64,000 bases of DNA from Saccharothrix longispora (GTDB lineage Bacteria; Actinomycetota; Actinomycetes; Mycobacteriales; Pseudonocardiaceae), in the NCBI RefSeq assembly GCF_030852425.1, contig NZ_NSDM01000006.1, positions 248,001 to 312,000 on the forward strand, read 5' to 3'. How positions within the stretch are numbered: the stretch's first letter is position 1; every line of letters starts with the position of its first letter. A program made the position numbers and the translations under genes. This document shows, in pieces, positions 16,782 to 24,932 of the stretch. Below the pieces are notes generated by a model. The model made no database searches and was not told the DNA's origin. It saw nothing but the letters and a program-made list of their open reading frames with translations.

Positions 16782-16807
16782 GTCTGAACGCCGCGGTGAT
16801 CGGGTAG
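16782..16807 (+). promoter_or_regulatory. putative SigB-type stress promoter
   Basis: GTCT (16782-16785), 16-bp spacer, GGGTAG (16802-16807), close to the actinomycete SigB-class pattern GNNT-N14-16-GGGTA(C/T). It lies 22 bp upstream of the small Pro-rich gene's start and just before its Shine-Dalgarno. Confidence 0.35.
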
Positions 16808-16828
16808 CCCACCACCCAGGAGGTAGAC

Positions 16829-16984
16829 ATGGTGCAGCCAGAACCCCCGGACCGCCCGTTGCCGCCGACCCCGGGCCCGGTCCCCCTGCCACCGAAACCG
16901 CCCCACCGGCACCCGGACCCCGACCCCGCGCCCGGCACCGAGCCGCCGATCCCCCCGACGCCGGAGCCCCCCACGCCCAGTTGA
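16829..16984 (+). CDS. small proline-rich protein, 51 aa
   Basis: Not recognised. ATG at 16829 is preceded by an excellent AGGAGGT, the best argument that it is translated. The product is about 45% proline with PPTPGPVPLPPKPPHRHPD-like character, acidic C-terminal half and stop at 16982. It has no cysteines, signal or membrane segment, so it is probably disordered. Flanked by a SigB-like promoter and a strong terminator. Possibly a stress-related peptide. Confidence 0.55.
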   Translation: MVQPEPPDRPLPPTPGPVPLPPKPPHRHPDPDPAPGTEPPIPPTPEPPTPS

Positions 16985-16990
16985 CGCGGT

Positions 16991-17021
16991 CGGGCCGACC
17001 CGACCCGGTCGGGTCGGCCCG
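16991..17021. terminator. bidirectional hairpin terminator
   Basis: Perfect 14-bp stem (16991-17004 with 17008-17021) and a CCG loop, located between the convergent Pro-rich gene and crtI stops. Confidence 0.8.
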
Positions 17022-17026
17022 CTCGC

Positions 17027-18493
17027 TCACGCGCGGAGGCGTTCGGCGGCCAACCGGCCCGAGATGAGCACCGGCGGGATGCCCACACCCGGCGTGGTGC
17101 CACTGCCCGCCAACACCACGTTGCCGCGCCGCGAGGGCAGGTTCCCCGCCCTGAACGGGCCGGTCTGGGCGAACGTGTGCGCCGCCGAGAACGGCGTCCC
17201 CGCCGCCTGCCCGGACCGCGCCCAGTCGTCCGGCGTGGTCAGCGACAACCTGGTGACGTCGTCGGCGAGGAGCTTCCGGTCGACCAGCTCCGCCACGACC
17301 CGGTCGGCGTACTCGTCCCCGAACCGGTCCCAGTCGAACGGCCCGGCGTCGAGGTTCGGGCACGGCGCCAGCACGTAGTGCAGGTGCCGGTCGGCGGGCG
17401 CCAGCGCCGCATCGGTCGCCGACGGCGTGGTGAGCAGCAGCGACGGGTCGCTCATCAGCTCGCCGCGGTCCACGATCTCGTCGAACGTCCCCTCCCACGC
17501 GTCCCCGAACGAGATGGTGTGGTGCGCGACGTCCCGCTCGCGCGGCCCGCTCAGGTGCACCACCACCGCCGACGGGGACCACCGGGTCGGCACCGGGCGG
17601 CGGCGGGCCCGCGCGCCCAGCAGCCGGGCCGTCTGCGCGGGGCCGGCCGCCAGCACGACCGCGTCGCACGGCAACCGCTCGTCCGGCGTGACCACCGCCC
17701 GCGCCCGGTCCCCGGCGAACTCCAGCCGCGTGACCTCGGTCCCGTAGCGGAACCGCACGCCCGCGTCGGCCGCCGCGTCCGCCAGGGCCCGCGGCACGGC
17801 GCGCATGCCCCCTCGCGGGAACCACACGCCCGCCACGGTGTCCATGTAGGCGATCACCGCGTACGCCGCGAGCGCGCTCCCCGGCGCGACCCCCGCGTAC
17901 AGCGCCTGGAACGTGAACACCCGGCGCAGCCTCGGGTCGCGCAGGAACCGACCCACCGCCCGGTCCAGGGTGCCGAACCCGCCCAGCGCCGCCAACGACG
18001 CCAGGTCGCGGCCCAGCAGGTCCAGCGGGCTGTCGAAGTTCGCCCCGATGAACCGGTCGCGCTGCACCTCGTGCAGCCTCGTCAGCCACGCCCGCAGGTC
18101 GCGGTACCCGGCGGCCTCGCGGTCGCCGGCGAACTCGCGCACGGCGGCCTCCATCGCCTCGGCGCCGGTGTGCACGTCGAGCGCGCTCCCGTCGGCGAAG
18201 CACGCCCGGTAGGCCGGGTGCAGCGGCAGCAGCTCGACCCGGTCTGCCAGCCGTTGGCCGACCGCGCCCAGCGCCTCGTCCAGCAGCTCCGGCATGGTGA
18301 GGACGGTCGGCCCGGTGTCGATCGAGTGCCCGGCGACGTCCAGCCGCCCGGCCAGCCCGCCGGGGTGGGCGAGCCGTTCCACGACGGTCACCTCGTGCCC
18401 CGCCCCGCGCAGGTGCAGGGCCGCCGACAGCCCGGCCAGCCCCGCGCCCACCACGACCACCGAATCGGTGCGACCACGCACGACGCGCACCAC
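17027..18493 (-). CDS. crtI: phytoene desaturase
   Basis: Converts phytoene to more desaturated carotenes, usually lycopene. Rossmann FAD motif VVVVGAGLAGLSAALHL (about 12-28), ERLAHPGGLAGR, GPTVLTMPELLDEAL and the C-terminal CrtI signature GTTPGVGIPPVLISGRLAAE. 488 aa. GTG start with AGGAGGTG upstream. Only 1 bp separates it from the upstream crtE stop, so they are cotranscribed. Divergent from crtB across a 162-bp promoter region. Confidence 0.92.
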   Translation of the reverse strand: MVRVVRGRTDSVVVVGAGLAGLSAALHLRGAGHEVTVVERLAHPGGLAGRLDVAGHSIDTGPTVLTMPELLDEALGAVGQRLADRVELLPLHPAYRACFADGSALDVHTGAEAMEAAVREFAGDREAAGYRDLRAWLTRLHEVQRDRFIGANFDSPLDLLGRDLASLAALGGFGTLDRAVGRFLRDPRLRRVFTFQALYAGVAPGSALAAYAVIAYMDTVAGVWFPRGGMRAVPRALADAAADAGVRFRYGTEVTRLEFAGDRARAVVTPDERLPCDAVVLAAGPAQTARLLGARARRRPVPTRWSPSAVVVHLSGPRERDVAHHTISFGDAWEGTFDEIVDRGELMSDPSLLLTTPSATDAALAPADRHLHYVLAPCPNLDAGPFDWDRFGDEYADRVVAELVDRKLLADDVTRLSLTTPDDWARSGQAAGTPFSAAHTFAQTGPFRAGNLPSRRGNVVLAGSGTTPGVGIPPVLISGRLAAERLRA

Positions 18494-18494
18494 G

Positions 18495-19592
18495 TCACCT
18501 CCTCCGATCGGTCGCGGTGGCGGCCAGGGCGCCCAGCGCGGCGCTCACCGGCTCGTCCAGCTCGACCTGGTCGAGGGCCTGGAGCGCGAGGCCGGTGAGC
18601 GAGCCGATCCGCTCCTCCACCGCGTCGACCGCGCCCAGCTCCCACAGCAGCGCGCGCACCTCCAGCACGGTCCCGTCGGTCACCTCGTGCCCCTCCAGGC
18701 AGTCCCGCAGCACGCGGGCCGCGTCCGGGCGGCCGGCGCTGCGGGCCAGGCCCAGCGCGAGCGCCATCAACGCGGTCCGCTTGCCGTCGCGCAGGTCGTC
18801 GCCGGCGGGCTTGCCGGTGACGGCCGGGTCGCCGAACACGCCGAGCAGGTCGTCGCGCAGCTGGAACGCCACGCCGACGTCCCGGCCGTACGAGCGCAGC
18901 GCGTCCACCAGGTGCGCGGGCGCGCCGGCCATCGCCGCGCCCAGGTGCAGCGGCCGTTCGACGGTGTAGGCGGCGGTCTTGAGCCTGGCCACGGTGAGCG
19001 CCTTCTCCAGCGACTCCTCGCGCCGCGCGCCCGCGAGCAGGTCGAGGTGCTGACCGGCGATCATCTCGGTGCGCATCGCCTGCCACGGCACCCACGCCCG
19101 CGCCAGCGCCGCGCCGTCCAGCCCGGCGGTGACGAGCGCGTCGTCGGCCCACGCCAGCGCCAGGTCGCCGACCAGGACTGCGGCGCTGTCGCCGTAGTGC
19201 CGGGAGTCGCCCGCCCACCGGCCCCGGTGGTGGCGCGCGGCGAACGCGACGTGCGCGGTCGGCCGGCCGCGCCGGGTCGCCGACCGGTCCATCACGTCGT
19301 CGTGCACCAGCGCGCAGCCCTGGAGCAGCTCCAGCGCGATCAGCGCGCGCACCGCCACGTCGGCCCGCGATCCGTCGACCGGGCCGCCCGCGGCGCGCCA
19401 CCCCCACCACGCGAACGTCGGGCGCACCCGCTTGCCGCCGGAGAGCAGCAGCCGGGCGAGCGCGTCGGTCAGGTCGGGCGCCAGGTCGGGCGCGCGCGCG
19501 AGAAAAGCTTCCAGCTCCCCGTGCAGCCGGGGCAGGAGACCGTCGTCGAACGCCGGCCTCGTGCCGGGACGTGCCCTGGAAACCAACGTCAT
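18495..19592 (-). CDS. crtE: geranylgeranyl diphosphate synthase
   Basis: Makes the C20 precursor for phytoene. First aspartate-rich motif in LVHDDVMDRSATRRGRP (about 95), chain-length and Lys/Arg sites LLSGGKRVRP and RGRPTAH, and second motif FQLRDDLLGVFGD. ATG at 19592 was selected because GGGAGGGG lies 4 bp upstream; a start 27 bp earlier has no such site. First gene of the leftward crtE-crtI unit. Confidence 0.92.
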   Translation of the reverse strand: MTLVSRARPGTRPAFDDGLLPRLHGELEAFLARAPDLAPDLTDALARLLLSGGKRVRPTFAWWGWRAAGGPVDGSRADVAVRALIALELLQGCALVHDDVMDRSATRRGRPTAHVAFAARHHRGRWAGDSRHYGDSAAVLVGDLALAWADDALVTAGLDGAALARAWVPWQAMRTEMIAGQHLDLLAGARREESLEKALTVARLKTAAYTVERPLHLGAAMAGAPAHLVDALRSYGRDVGVAFQLRDDLLGVFGDPAVTGKPAGDDLRDGKRTALMALALGLARSAGRPDAARVLRDCLEGHEVTDGTVLEVRALLWELGAVDAVEERIGSLTGLALQALDQVELDEPVSAALGALAATATDRRR

Positions 19593-19754
19593 CGTGCCCC
19601 TCCCGACGCCTGCGATCACCGATCGAGCTAATCAGCACGCTGAACGTTCTGCACGATGGAACGGCGGCCGGTGATCGACCCGGCCCGGCGCCACCCGTTG
19701 TGCGGAGCGCGCCGGGTGGTCCTAGCGTGGTCGCGAACCCTGCGGAAGGACGCC

Positions 19755-20678
19755 ATGTCGGTCGATCGGGAACTCGACGCCGCCGCCATAACGGACCCCG
19801 GGCTGCGGCTGGCCTACCAGCGCTGCCGCGCGCTCAACGCCGAGCACGGCCGCACCTACTACCTGGCCACCCGGCTGCTGCCCCGCGAGCGCCGGCCGGC
19901 GATCCACGCGCTGTACGGCTTCGCCCGGTGGGCGGACGACGTCGTGGACGAGGTGCACGACGGCCGCACGCCCGCCGAGCGCGCCGCCCAACTGTCCACT
20001 GTGGAGGAGAAGCTGGCGGTCGGCCTGGCCGAGGGCCGCAGCGACGACCCGGTGGTCGCCGCCGTGGTGGACACCGCCCGCCGCTACGACATCGACCCCT
20101 CCCTGTTCGAGGACTTCATGACCTCGATGCGGATGGACCTCACGGTCACCTCCTACGGGACGTACGCCGACCTGGCGCGGTACGTGCACGGGTCGGCGGC
20201 GGTGATCGGGTTGCAGGTGCTGCCGGTGCTGGGCACGTCCGTGCCGCGCGCGGAGGCCGAGCCGGCGGCGGCGGCGCTGGGCGTGGCGTTCCAGCTGACG
20301 AACTTCCTGCGCGACGTGGGCGAGGACCTCGACCGGGGCCGGGTGTACCTGCCGACCGAGGAGCTGGCGTCGTTCGACGTGGACCGGGAGCTGCTGCTGT
20401 GGGCGCGCCGCACCGGGCGCACCGACCCGAGGATCAAGCGGGCACTGGCGTTCCAGGTCGAGCGGACGCGGTCGATCTACCGCGACGCCGCACCGGGCAT
20501 CCCGATGCTCTCCCCCGCGTCCCGGCCGTGCGTGGCCACCGCGTACCGGCTGTACGGGCGCATCCTGGACCTCGTCGAGCGCGCCGACTACGACGTGCTG
20601 TCCCGCCGGGTCACCGTGTCCAACGGCAGGCGGCTGGCGATCGCCCTGCCCGCCCTGGCCCGCGCCGTCCTCGCCTGA
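19755..20678 (+). CDS. crtB: phytoene synthase
   Basis: Condenses two geranylgeranyl diphosphates to phytoene. Squalene/phytoene-synthase signatures: [28 protein letters not shown] (first Asp motif, about 60-66) and [19 protein letters not shown] (second Asp motif). 307 aa from ATG 19755, preceded by GGAAGGA. Divergent from crtE and followed after 13 bp by the Rieske gene, so crtB-Rieske form an operon. Confidence 0.93.
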   Translation: MSVDRELDAAAITDPGLRLAYQRCRALNAEHGRTYYLATRLLPRERRPAIHALYGFARWADDVVDEVHDGRTPAERAAQLSTVEEKLAVGLAEGRSDDPVVAAVVDTARRYDIDPSLFEDFMTSMRMDLTVTSYGTYADLARYVHGSAAVIGLQVLPVLGTSVPRAEAEPAAAALGVAFQLTNFLRDVGEDLDRGRVYLPTEELASFDVDRELLLWARRTGRTDPRIKRALAFQVERTRSIYRDAAPGIPMLSPASRPCVATAYRLYGRILDLVERADYDVLSRRVTVSNGRRLAIALPALARAVLA

Positions 20679-20691
20679 TCTGGAGAACCGC

Positions 20692-21660
20692 ATGTCCATG
20701 CCGCTGCGCCGCTTCGCCGCCAAGCCGTGGCCGGAGCAGGAACCCACCTGGCGGGACGCGAAGCCCGCGCTGATCGAGGCCGCGCTGAAGCGCGCCACGG
20801 CCAGGCCGTCGGGCAACTGGTTCGTGCTGGCGGCCAGCCGCGAGGTCACCGCGGACGAGCCGTTCGGCCGCACGATCGCCGGCGTCGAGGTGGTGGCGTG
20901 GCGGTCGGGCCCGTCGGTGCTGGCCGGACCGGGCTCGTGCCCGCACCTGGGCGCGCCGCTGTGCGACGGGGCCGTGCACCGGGGCGAGCTGGTGTGCCGG
21001 TGGCACGGGTTGGCGCTGGGGTCGCGCAAGTTCGGCGCGTGGAGCCCGTACCCGGCGCACGACGACGGCGTGCTGGTGTGGGTGCGGCTGGACGACGTGG
21101 GCGGCGAGGAGCCGTTGCCGCTGCCCGTGCTGCCGGAGCGCCCGCCCGCCGGGTCGCTGGACGCGGTGGCCACCGTGATCGGCCGGTGCGAGCCGGAGGA
21201 CGTCGTGGCCAACCGGCTCGACCCGTGGCACGGCGCCTGGTTCCACCCCTACTCGTTCGCCGACCTCACCGTGCTGGAGACGCCGACCGAGGAGGACGAC
21301 CGCTTCCTCGTCGAGGTGACGTTCAAGCTCGTCGGGAAGATCGGCGTACCCGTGGTGGCCGCCTTCACCTGCCCCGAGCCGCGCACGATCGTCATGCACA
21401 TCGTGCAGGGCGAGGGCGCGGGCAGCGTCGTGGAGACGCACGCGACGCCACTGGCCCCGGCCGCGGACGGTTCCGCGCGGACGGCGGTCGTCGAGGCCAC
21501 CATCGCCTACTCGGACCGGCCCGGCTTCACCAAGGCCCTCCCGGTCGCCCCGGCCATCCGCCCGTTGATGAAGTGGGCGGCGGCGCGCCTGTGGAAGGAC
21601 GACCTGGCCTACGCCGAACGCCGGTACCGGTTGCGCACGACGGGCCGCTTCCCCGGCTGA
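20692..21660 (+). CDS. Rieske [2Fe-2S] oxygenase, DUF5914 type, carotenoid-associated
   Basis: Probable mononuclear-iron oxygenase or desaturase acting on a carotenoid. Rieske cluster motif CPHLGAPLCDG...CRWHGL (CxH-x17-CxxH, about residues 83-105). Candidate catalytic iron site: DPWHGAWFH, about residue 183. 322 aa. ATG preceded by CTGGAGAACC. Lies in an operon with crtB, so a late carotenoid modification is inferred; a partner reductase is not adjacent. Confidence 0.8.
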   Translation: MSMPLRRFAAKPWPEQEPTWRDAKPALIEAALKRATARPSGNWFVLAASREVTADEPFGRTIAGVEVVAWRSGPSVLAGPGSCPHLGAPLCDGAVHRGELVCRWHGLALGSRKFGAWSPYPAHDDGVLVWVRLDDVGGEEPLPLPVLPERPPAGSLDAVATVIGRCEPEDVVANRLDPWHGAWFHPYSFADLTVLETPTEEDDRFLVEVTFKLVGKIGVPVVAAFTCPEPRTIVMHIVQGEGAGSVVETHATPLAPAADGSARTAVVEATIAYSDRPGFTKALPVAPAIRPLMKWAAARLWKDDLAYAERRYRLRTTGRFPG

Positions 21661-21782
21661 CGCGTTCCGGCGCCCCATTCCCCGCGCCCATTCCCCGCGA
21701 CGTGGACCGCACTGTTCCGAACGGGTTGCGGGTCGCGGTCGGGGATTCTGCCCGGCCGGTCCATCTGGCACGGTCGTTCGTC

Positions 21783-22115
21783 ATGGCACAGCAGACCGTC
21801 TCGGCCGAGCTCGCGGCGGACCACGCGCTGCCCGGCCTCCTGGGCATCACCAAGGACCGCGGGCGCGTCGTGGTCCGGCTGGACCTGCCGCGGAGCATCG
21901 ACCACCTGCCCAAGAGCCTGCTGCCGGGCGTGGAGGCGCTCGTCGTGGGCTACCTGGTGCGGCTGCACCGGAGGTCGCGGCCGAAGGAGCGCGAGCAGGT
22001 CACCGTCACCGCCGACCACCTGACCGCCCGGCTGCACAAGGACGACCTGCCCCACTTCCTGGTCGGGCTGTCGGCGCTGCTGGAGGGGGCGGTGTACTGG
22101 TCGCGGGTGCGCTGA
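21783..22115 (+). CDS. hypothetical protein, 110 aa
   Basis: Not recognised. Soluble, mixed alpha/beta composition: GLLGITKDRGRVVVRLDLP, then VEALVVGYLVRLHRR and REQVTVTADHLTARLHKDDLPHFL. An ATG at 21783 gives 110 residues; no strong Shine-Dalgarno is visible. A 122-bp gap separates it from the Rieske gene, so it need not belong to the carotenoid unit. Codon use is typical of the window. Confidence 0.6.
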   Translation: MAQQTVSAELAADHALPGLLGITKDRGRVVVRLDLPRSIDHLPKSLLPGVEALVVGYLVRLHRRSRPKEREQVTVTADHLTARLHKDDLPHFLVGLSALLEGAVYWSRVR

Positions 22116-22146
22116 GGACGAGGCGCTGAGGACGAGGCGCCGAGGG

Positions 22147-22326
22147 TCAGGACCCGGGGGCCACGGCGGCGCGGAACGCGGCCCAGGACCGGTCCGGGAC
22201 GGTGACGACGCCGACGGCCGGCTGCTTGCTGTCCCGCAGGAGCACGCCGCCGGTCGTGCGGGCGACCTCCACGCAGTTGCCGGTGGCCGTGCTGTGGCTG
22301 CTCCTGCGCCAGGACCCGGTGTTCAT
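22147..22326 (-). CDS. DUF397 protein
   Basis: 59-residue actinomycete DUF397 protein: WRRSSHSTATGNCVEVA, VLLRDSKQP and a VPDRSWAAFRAAV end. DUF397 genes sit next to XRE/DUF5753 regulators throughout actinomycetes and some pairs behave like toxin-antitoxin or developmental (BldB/WhiJ-like) modules. Here the ATG overlaps the upstream regulator stop by 4 bp (ATGA). Confidence 0.88.
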   Translation of the reverse strand: MNTGSWRRSSHSTATGNCVEVARTTGGVLLRDSKQPAVGVVTVPDRSWAAFRAAVAPGS

Positions 22327-23162
22327 CGCAGCTCCTCGATCAGGTCGTCGATGAGGTCCAGTGACGCGCGCGGCGGCAGGGCGCGGCTCTGCACCGAGGC
22401 GATCGCGTGCAGGTAGCTGCGAATGACACCGCTGCGCTCGTGCACCGTCCAGGATGTCACGCCGTCGACGTACACGGCTTGCGGATCGGCCTCGTCGGGC
22501 CACTGGATGATCACGAACGACTCGCCGAGCGCGGCGTGGGCACCGGCGCTGAACGGCACGACCTGCACCGTCACATCCCGCCCGCGGATCACCTCGACGA
22601 TGTGGCGCAGTTGGTCGCGCAGCACGTCAGGACCGCCGACCTGCTGCCGGATGGCGGCCTCGCCGATGATGGCGGTCAGCCTCGGCCCCTGGCCGAGCCG
22701 CTCCCGCCGCCGCATGCGCAGTTCCAGGTAGCGGTCGATGTCGGCGGCCCTCATGTGCGGCGCACCGGCCGCGATGACCTGCTCGGCGTAGTCGCGGGTC
22801 TGCAACAGGCCGGGGATGACCTCTCCCTCGTACGTGCGAATCCAGGAGGCGTCGGCCTCCAGCTCGATGAGCATCTGCACGGCCTCGGAGAGGATGTCGC
22901 CGTAGTCCTGCCACCAGCCCGCCTCGTCGGCCTTGCGGCGCAGTTCGGTCAGCTGGGCGGCGACGTCGCCGGGGATGCCCAGTTCCTCCACCGCCCTGGC
23001 GAGGACGGCCGGCGACGCCTTGGCCTTGCCCGACTCCACCTTCGACCAGGTGGCCTGGTGGATGCCGAGCCGCGCGGCCAGCTCGGTGCCCGACAGGCCG
23101 CTGCCCCTCCGGTAGGTCCCCAGCTTGCCGCCCAGCCTCCGGCTGCGCACGGTCGGTCGCAC
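22323..23162 (-). CDS. XRE-family regulator with DUF5753 sensor domain
   Basis: DNA-binding regulator. Helix-turn-helix about 15-70 (GLSGTELAARLGIHQATWSKVESGKAKAS), then a DUF5753 domain of about 180 residues (TYEGEVIPGLLQTRDYA, RMRRRERL). GTG at 23162 was chosen because GGAGG sits 7 nt upstream; a longer frame to 23225 lacks one. Paired with DUF397 downstream and divergent from the TAG-broken ORF at 23286. The unit lies between two halves of the carotenoid genes. Confidence 0.88.
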   Translation of the reverse strand: MRPTVRSRRLGGKLGTYRRGSGLSGTELAARLGIHQATWSKVESGKAKASPAVLARAVEELGIPGDVAAQLTELRRKADEAGWWQDYGDILSEAVQMLIELEADASWIRTYEGEVIPGLLQTRDYAEQVIAAGAPHMRAADIDRYLELRMRRRERLGQGPRLTAIIGEAAIRQQVGGPDVLRDQLRHIVEVIRGRDVTVQVVPFSAGAHAALGESFVIIQWPDEADPQAVYVDGVTSWTVHERSGVIRSYLHAIASVQSRALPPRASLDLIDDLIEELR

Positions 23163-23285
23163 CGACGGTCCTCCGCTCCTCGCCCTGCCTTCGACATCGT
23201 CCCGGCGGGCGAACTTCACGATCACCCGATCGTGCAGCGTCCGGCTACGCGGAAATGCGCGGCATTATGCCTAGCATCCGGCGGC

Positions 23286-23531
23286 ATGGATTCTTACGAC
23301 GAGTTCGTGGCGGAGCCGGTCTCCGACGACGTGCCCCGGCTGTTCGCCGTGGTGCGCTAGTACGGCGACCGCGAGGACGCCGACGTCGCCGCGTGGGGCA
23401 TGGCGTTCCCCGACCGGGCCGAGGTCGTCGGCGTGGAGCGGCGGGTGCGGATGAGCCTGCGCGACCCGGAGCGCGCCGCGAGGTTGTTCGCGCGCGGTGA
23501 CGGGGCACGGGCCCGGCTGGTGTGGTGCTGA
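23286..23531 (+). pseudogene. small ORF interrupted by an in-frame TAG
   Basis: ATG at 23286 opens MDSYDEFVAEPVSDDVPRLF and stops at TAG 23358-23360 after 24 codons. The same frame continues for 56 more codons with coding-like composition (GDREDADVAAWGMAFPDRA, then ERRVRMSLRDPERA and LFARGDGARARLVWC) to TGA at 23531. Family not recognised. Either a nonsense-mutated gene, a sequencing error, or recoding. Divergent from the XRE regulator, a common position for a regulated partner. Confidence 0.5.
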
Positions 23532-23550
23532 GCCGGCAGTGGTGCCGAGC

Positions 23551-23593
23551 CGGCGGGGCACCCCTCGTGACCGGTCCGAGGGGCGCCCCGCCG
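23551..23593. terminator. bidirectional hairpin terminator
   Basis: A 17-position stem with one A-C mismatch (23551-23567 with 23577-23593) and a 9-nt loop, between the converging ends of the TAG-broken ORF and the secreted-protein gene. Confidence 0.75.
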
Positions 23594-23603
23594 ACGTGGT
23601 GGG

Positions 23604-23984
23604 TCAGAAGCCGCAGTGCACGGTGCTGCCGCCGTCCGACAGCAGGTCGTCCCGCGTCCAGCCGACCACGCCGGTCCTGGTGTTGCGCAGGAACGTCCAG
23701 GTCATGCCGTCGTTGCCCACGGTGTAGCAGTAGTAGTCGAGGCCGTCCGACGGCTGGCTCGACCCCCGGCTCGTACAGCCCGTGTCCGAGCCGGTGCGGA
23801 GGCGCGCGCCCGACGTGGCTCCCGAGCTGTTCCTGGAGTCCAGGTTCGGGCCGTTGGTGCCGCAGGACGCGTGCCGCTCGGTCGACGCGCCGTCGACGGG
23901 CGCGGCCTGCGCCGGCGCCGCCAGGAGTGCGACGGGCATCGCCGCCGCGGCCGCGGTCAGCGCCAGTGTCGTGATCGCCTTCAT
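23604..23984 (-). CDS. secreted SH3-like small protein, 126 aa
   Basis: Exported protein of unknown role. Signal peptide about 1-27 (TTLALTAAAAAMPVALLAAP, cleavage near AQA-AP). The mature part has four to five cysteines, a Ser/Gly-rich loop and a C-terminal block (YYCYTVGNDGMTWTFLRN, GVVGWTRDDLLS) typical of bacterial SH3-like domains that bind cell wall. ATG preceded by GGGGAGAC. Confidence 0.75.
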   Translation of the reverse strand: MKAITTLALTAAAAAMPVALLAAPAQAAPVDGASTERHASCGTNGPNLDSRNSSGATSGARLRTGSDTGCTSRGSSQPSDGLDYYCYTVGNDGMTWTFLRNTRTGVVGWTRDDLLSDGGSTVHCGF

Positions 23985-24127
23985 GTCTCCCCCTCTGTGG
24001 TGCGGTGTTCGAACGGGACAGAGCATGCCTCGAACGGCCCAACCTCGGCACCCTTTTGCGGTACAGCGGAAACGTGCGTTCGGCCCCTGCCGATAACAAG
24101 GTGGAGACCGAGGTTCGGGGGGACGTC

Positions 24128-24922
24128 GTGCTGCGGATCTTCTTCGACAAGGACGACCTCGCGCGCGTGTCGGTGGCATCGGCCGCCGACCCGCTGTGGG
24201 AGGTGGCGCTGGCCGGTCGGCGGCTGCGGGACCGACCGCCGCCGTTCCGGCGGTGGGAGCGGGTGGTGCGCGGCGACCTGGCCCGCCTCGGCGGGCCCGC
24301 CGCCGCCCTGGTGCGCCTGCTGGCGGACGGCCCGTGCCCGGTGGCCCCGTCCGTGCCAGCCGAGGTGGTGACCACCCTGCACGGCGTGCTCGTCGCGCCG
24401 TGGGCGGCGGCGGTGCGGGAGAGCGTGGACGCCGACCGGGCGCGCCGCGCCCACGACCTGCTCGACGGCGGCGTGCACGGCCTGCTGTCCGGGTTCCTCC
24501 CGCACGCCCGCTGGGAGCCGCCGGTGCTGGTGGTGGACTGCGCGCCGGGCGGCGAGCTGCACCTGCGCGGGCGCGGGCTGCGGCTGCTGCCGTCCTACTT
24601 CTGCCACGGCCGGGCCGTGGTGCGGGACGACCCGGCGCCGGTGCTGGTGTACCCGGTCGAGCGGCTGAACGCCGTGACCGCGGTCCGCGGCGACTGCCTG
24701 GACGCGCTGCTGGGGCCGACGCGCGGGGCCGTGCTGCGCGGCGTGCGCAGCGGCGCGGGCACCACCGAGCTGGCCCGCCGGCTCGGCACGTCGGCCGCGT
24801 CGGTCAGCAGGCACACCGGGGTGCTGCGCGCGGCGGGGCTGGTGCGCACGGCCCGCCTCGGCCGCAAGACCGTGCACTCGCTGACGGCGCTGGGCGAGTC
24901 GCTGGTGGGCCGGCGGGCGTGA
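24128..24922 (+). CDS. ArsR-like winged-helix transcriptional regulator
   Basis: The N-terminal VLRIFFDKDDLARVSVA and a long helical middle are characteristic of a large actinomycete ArsR-type family. The DNA-binding winged helix is C-terminal, about 210-264: GTTELARRLGTSAASVSRHTGVLRAAGLV. GTG at 24128 follows GGGGGGAC; a frame extending to 24005 appears untranslated. Ligand unknown. Divergent from the secreted protein and convergent on the CrtU-like gene. Confidence 0.82.
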   Translation: MLRIFFDKDDLARVSVASAADPLWEVALAGRRLRDRPPPFRRWERVVRGDLARLGGPAAALVRLLADGPCPVAPSVPAEVVTTLHGVLVAPWAAAVRESVDADRARRAHDLLDGGVHGLLSGFLPHARWEPPVLVVDCAPGGELHLRGRGLRLLPSYFCHGRAVVRDDPAPVLVYPVERLNAVTAVRGDCLDALLGPTRGAVLRGVRSGAGTTELARRLGTSAASVSRHTGVLRAAGLVRTARLGRKTVHSLTALGESLVGRRA

Positions 24923-24932
24923 CGGCCCCGCC

